A DNA stretch of 7,209 bases, from NCBI GenBank assembly GCA_964528565.1, contig CAZGSP010000053.1:1-7209 (forward strand), given 5' to 3'. Source of the stretch: UBA10133 sp964528565 (GTDB lineage Bacteria > Patescibacteriota > Microgenomatia > UBA1400 > MFAQ01). The notes beneath the pieces are model-generated. The model saw only the letters and a program-made list of their open reading frames with translations. It had not been told where the DNA came from and did not search any database. Position 1 is the first letter of the stretch. Each line of letters begins with the position of its first letter. This document shows, in pieces, positions 5,762 to 7,209 of this stretch. A program made the translations under genes and the position numbers.

Positions 5762-6982
5762 TTAAGAAAATAAGCGAAGATAGGCCGAGCCCTGACGGTT
5801 GAAGTTTCTTTCGGTGGACATGAGCTTGGAGTTTTCCTCCAACTTATGAAGGACTCTCTTGTTGGATAAGGCGTGGGTGATTGCCCGACGGATTGAGTCC
5901 GTATCGTTTTCAAAAGTTGACTGAGAGTAGTTGCTTAACTCTTTGGAGACGAGGAAAGGTTTCTTGTAGGCAATAGCAAGAGAGAGAGGCCCCGAGGCAC
6001 TCATGAAAGTGCGGTAGGGGAAGATAGCCAGATCCGTGGCCGAGTAGTAGGTCTTCACCCGGGTATCCGGAACAAAACCGGTATGGATGATATTGGGATT
6101 GTTGTCGATAGCTTTGTAGAGATTTTTGTAAAAACGTTTGTAGTGATATTTTTGGCCTTGAGTTGGGTTTTCTCCTCCGGCGAGGATAAGCCTGACCCGT
6201 TTATTGCCTACCCTGAGAGTTTTTTTGAAGGCTTTGACGATAATGTCGGAACCCTTGTAGTGGGATAAATAACCAAAACAGAGGACGTAGAGGTGTTTGG
6301 GGTCCAAGTTGAGTCTTTTTTGAGCCTCTTTTTTATCAATAGATATTTTGGGGAATAAACCATGAGGGATGGAAACTGCTTTATGGCTGGAGGTCATGAG
6401 GTTAAAGCGATCGGCCAGGCTTGGTTCGAGGGTAACAACTTTTTTGGAGGCATAGCCGAGGAGCTTGAAGTAAAGTATCAAAAACCGGTTGAACAAGTCA
6501 AGATTTCTTTTTTTATCAATGCCGGTGTGGATGGCGACTCCCCGGAGATCGGAAACTACCTGATGAATGACGGTCACAATATTCTTGCCGGAGAACTTGA
6601 GGCCTGTCATGAAGAAAGGTAACAGTCCGGTGGTAAAGAGATCGCCGTAGGCGGCAAACTCAAAACCAAGAAGAATGTCTTTGACTTTATGGAACTTAGA
6701 TAAAGCCTGGATTAGTTGCGGATAAAGCTTGAAGGCGGTACGGTCCCAACAGCGGACCACCAAAATACCCTTTTCCAGGTAGGTTTCTTTTTGGTCCGTG
6801 ACGTTTGCCAGAACAATAATTTTTAAGCTGGGGTCGGCTTTTTTGATAGCCAGTAGACTATTCTTGGTGTAGGTAGCCAAACCGCCACCGGTGTGGGTGG
6901 TTTTTTGATCGGGATAGGTAGAGATGACCAGAAGACTGTGTGGGCGATTGAAAGCTCTAAGCTGAAGATCGGTGAGGTTCAT
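5762..6982 (-). CDS. GT4 family glycosyltransferase
   Basis: 406 residues, the normal size for a cytoplasmic GT-B fold enzyme that transfers sugar from a nucleotide donor. Seen in order: HTGGGLATYT (30-39, the N-domain glycine loop), VIHQ (138-141), TLEPSLADRF (184-193), IPHG (205-208), FGYLSHYKGSD (236-246, with the Lys that binds donor phosphate in GT4 enzymes), ILAGGE (266-271), TGFVP (301-305), ATDLAIFPY (315-323) and SGPLSLAIAYKKPFLVS (330-346). The usual E-x7-E pair is absent: the aligned positions are Met327 and Leu335. This resembles GT4 subgroups with an SG-x-LxLA motif in its place. No transmembrane helix is visible. The ATG sits nine bases after a -10 box, so the mRNA is probably leaderless. 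The substrate is unknown; surface glycan synthesis is likely from its neighbours. Confidence 0.88.
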   Translation of the reverse strand: MNLTDLQLRAFNRPHSLLVISTYPDQKTTHTGGGLATYTKNSLLAIKKADPSLKIIVLANVTDQKETYLEKGILVVRCWDRTAFKLYPQLIQALSKFHKVKDILLGFEFAAYGDLFTTGLLPFFMTGLKFSGKNIVTVIHQVVSDLRGVAIHTGIDKKRNLDLFNRFLILYFKLLGYASKKVVTLEPSLADRFNLMTSSHKAVSIPHGLFPKISIDKKEAQKRLNLDPKHLYVLCFGYLSHYKGSDIIVKAFKKTLRVGNKRVRLILAGGENPTQGQKYHYKRFYKNLYKAIDNNPNIIHTGFVPDTRVKTYYSATDLAIFPYRTFMSASGPLSLAIAYKKPFLVSKELSNYSQSTFENDTDSIRRAITHALSNKRVLHKLEENSKLMSTERNFNRQGSAYLRLFS

Positions 6983-6991
6983 ATAACTTAT

Positions 6992-7020
6992 AATATATCA
7001 TATTGGGTTGGGAAAGTCAA
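6992..7020 (-). promoter_or_regulatory. Promoter giving a leaderless glycosyltransferase mRNA
   Basis: TTGACT (7020-7015) and TATATT (6997-6992) are separated by exactly 17 bases. The ATG at 6982 begins nine bases after the -10, so transcription should start at or within two or three bases of the ATG. No Shine-Dalgarno is present. Confidence 0.75.
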
Positions 7021-7021
7021 T

Positions 7022-7051
7022 AAAAATGCCCCCGACTAGGTGTCGGGGGCA
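7022..7051 (-). terminator. Terminator of the gene entering from the right
   Basis: TGCCCCCGAC (minus strand, 7051-7042) pairs with GTCGGGGGCA (7036-7027), a perfect 10-bp stem with a 5-base loop. TTTTT follows at 7026-7022. It lies 15 bases after the stop at 7067, and its end touches the next promoter. Confidence 0.9.
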
Positions 7052-7066
7052 AGGAGGAAGTTTGAA

Positions 7067-7209
7067 CTACTTCCAGGAGTTTTCGATGGCCGGCTGGCCG
7101 GGGATGGCCGCAGAGACTGTGGCATTCGGAAGCTTCCCATCGAACAGGTAAAAGTGACTACCGGTGGGGTAGAAGAAGCTGTCGATCGCGCCGTGGTACC
7201 GGATGGCAG
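7067..7209 (-). CDS. C-terminal end of an unrecognised protein
   Basis: The 5' part lies outside the window. The last 47 codons are read from the minus strand, ending with a TAG at 7069-7067. The visible residues include YHGAIDSFFYPTGSHFYLFDG and end in PAIENSWK. They are rich in aromatic, Gly and Ser residues with no membrane segment, in keeping with a beta-rich or secreted domain, but I do not recognise a family. The stretch is clearly richer in G+C than the flanking spacer and is followed by a perfect terminator, which supports it as a real gene end. Confidence 0.65.
   Translation of the reverse strand, partial: AIRYHGAIDSFFYPTGSHFYLFDGKLPNATVSAAIPGQPAIENSWK

Overview
The window is compact bacterial DNA with one rightward cassette (about 164-1324) and a leftward block of four genes filling the rest (7209-1285). 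UGA and UAG both serve as stops for credible genes, which excludes the genetic codes that reassign UGA. Several traits together suggest a Patescibacteria/CPR-type genome, perhaps Microgenomates: short genes packed end to end, TTG and GTG starts, at least one apparently leaderless mRNA, a very large uncharacterised membrane protein beside a GT4 glycosyltransferase, and a palindromic repeat inserted in frame in a gene. This is an inference from style; there is no marker gene.

Layout. Positions 1-652 hold no convincing protein gene. They contain a strong extended -10 promoter (164-192), a stretch that folds into a multi-branch RNA and ends in a terminator-like hairpin (199-468, a candidate structured RNA), short direct repeats (514-541), and a very strong 23-bp terminator-type hairpin (547-611) just upstream of the next ribosome binding site. 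Positions 653-1284 are a tight three-gene operon of tiny proteins. The middle one (54 aa) has the DUF4177 pattern, the first looks like a diverged relative, and the third may share the same beta-alpha-beta-beta layout. A terminator follows at 1299-1324.

On the minus strand, reading leftward, there is first the 3' end of an unrecognised gene (7209-7067) with its terminator. A consensus promoter then drives a GT4 glycosyltransferase (6982-5762), apparently from a leaderless mRNA. A second good promoter drives a 164-aa membrane protein with a strongly basic tail (5663-5169), which ends in a clear terminator. Last comes a 1269-aa membrane protein (5094-1285) with a GT-C-like multi-pass N-terminal half, a large extracytoplasmic beta-rich part and one C-terminal membrane anchor. 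It meets the small-protein operon tail to tail with no gap, so the operon's terminator lies inside its last codons.

The leftward genes plausibly serve cell-surface glycan assembly: a cytoplasmic GT4 enzyme that uses nucleotide sugars and a membrane GT-C-like enzyme that would use lipid-linked sugars outside. The role of the DUF4177-like operon is unknown. The least explained parts are the candidate RNA at 199-468 and the long leader hairpin at 547-611.
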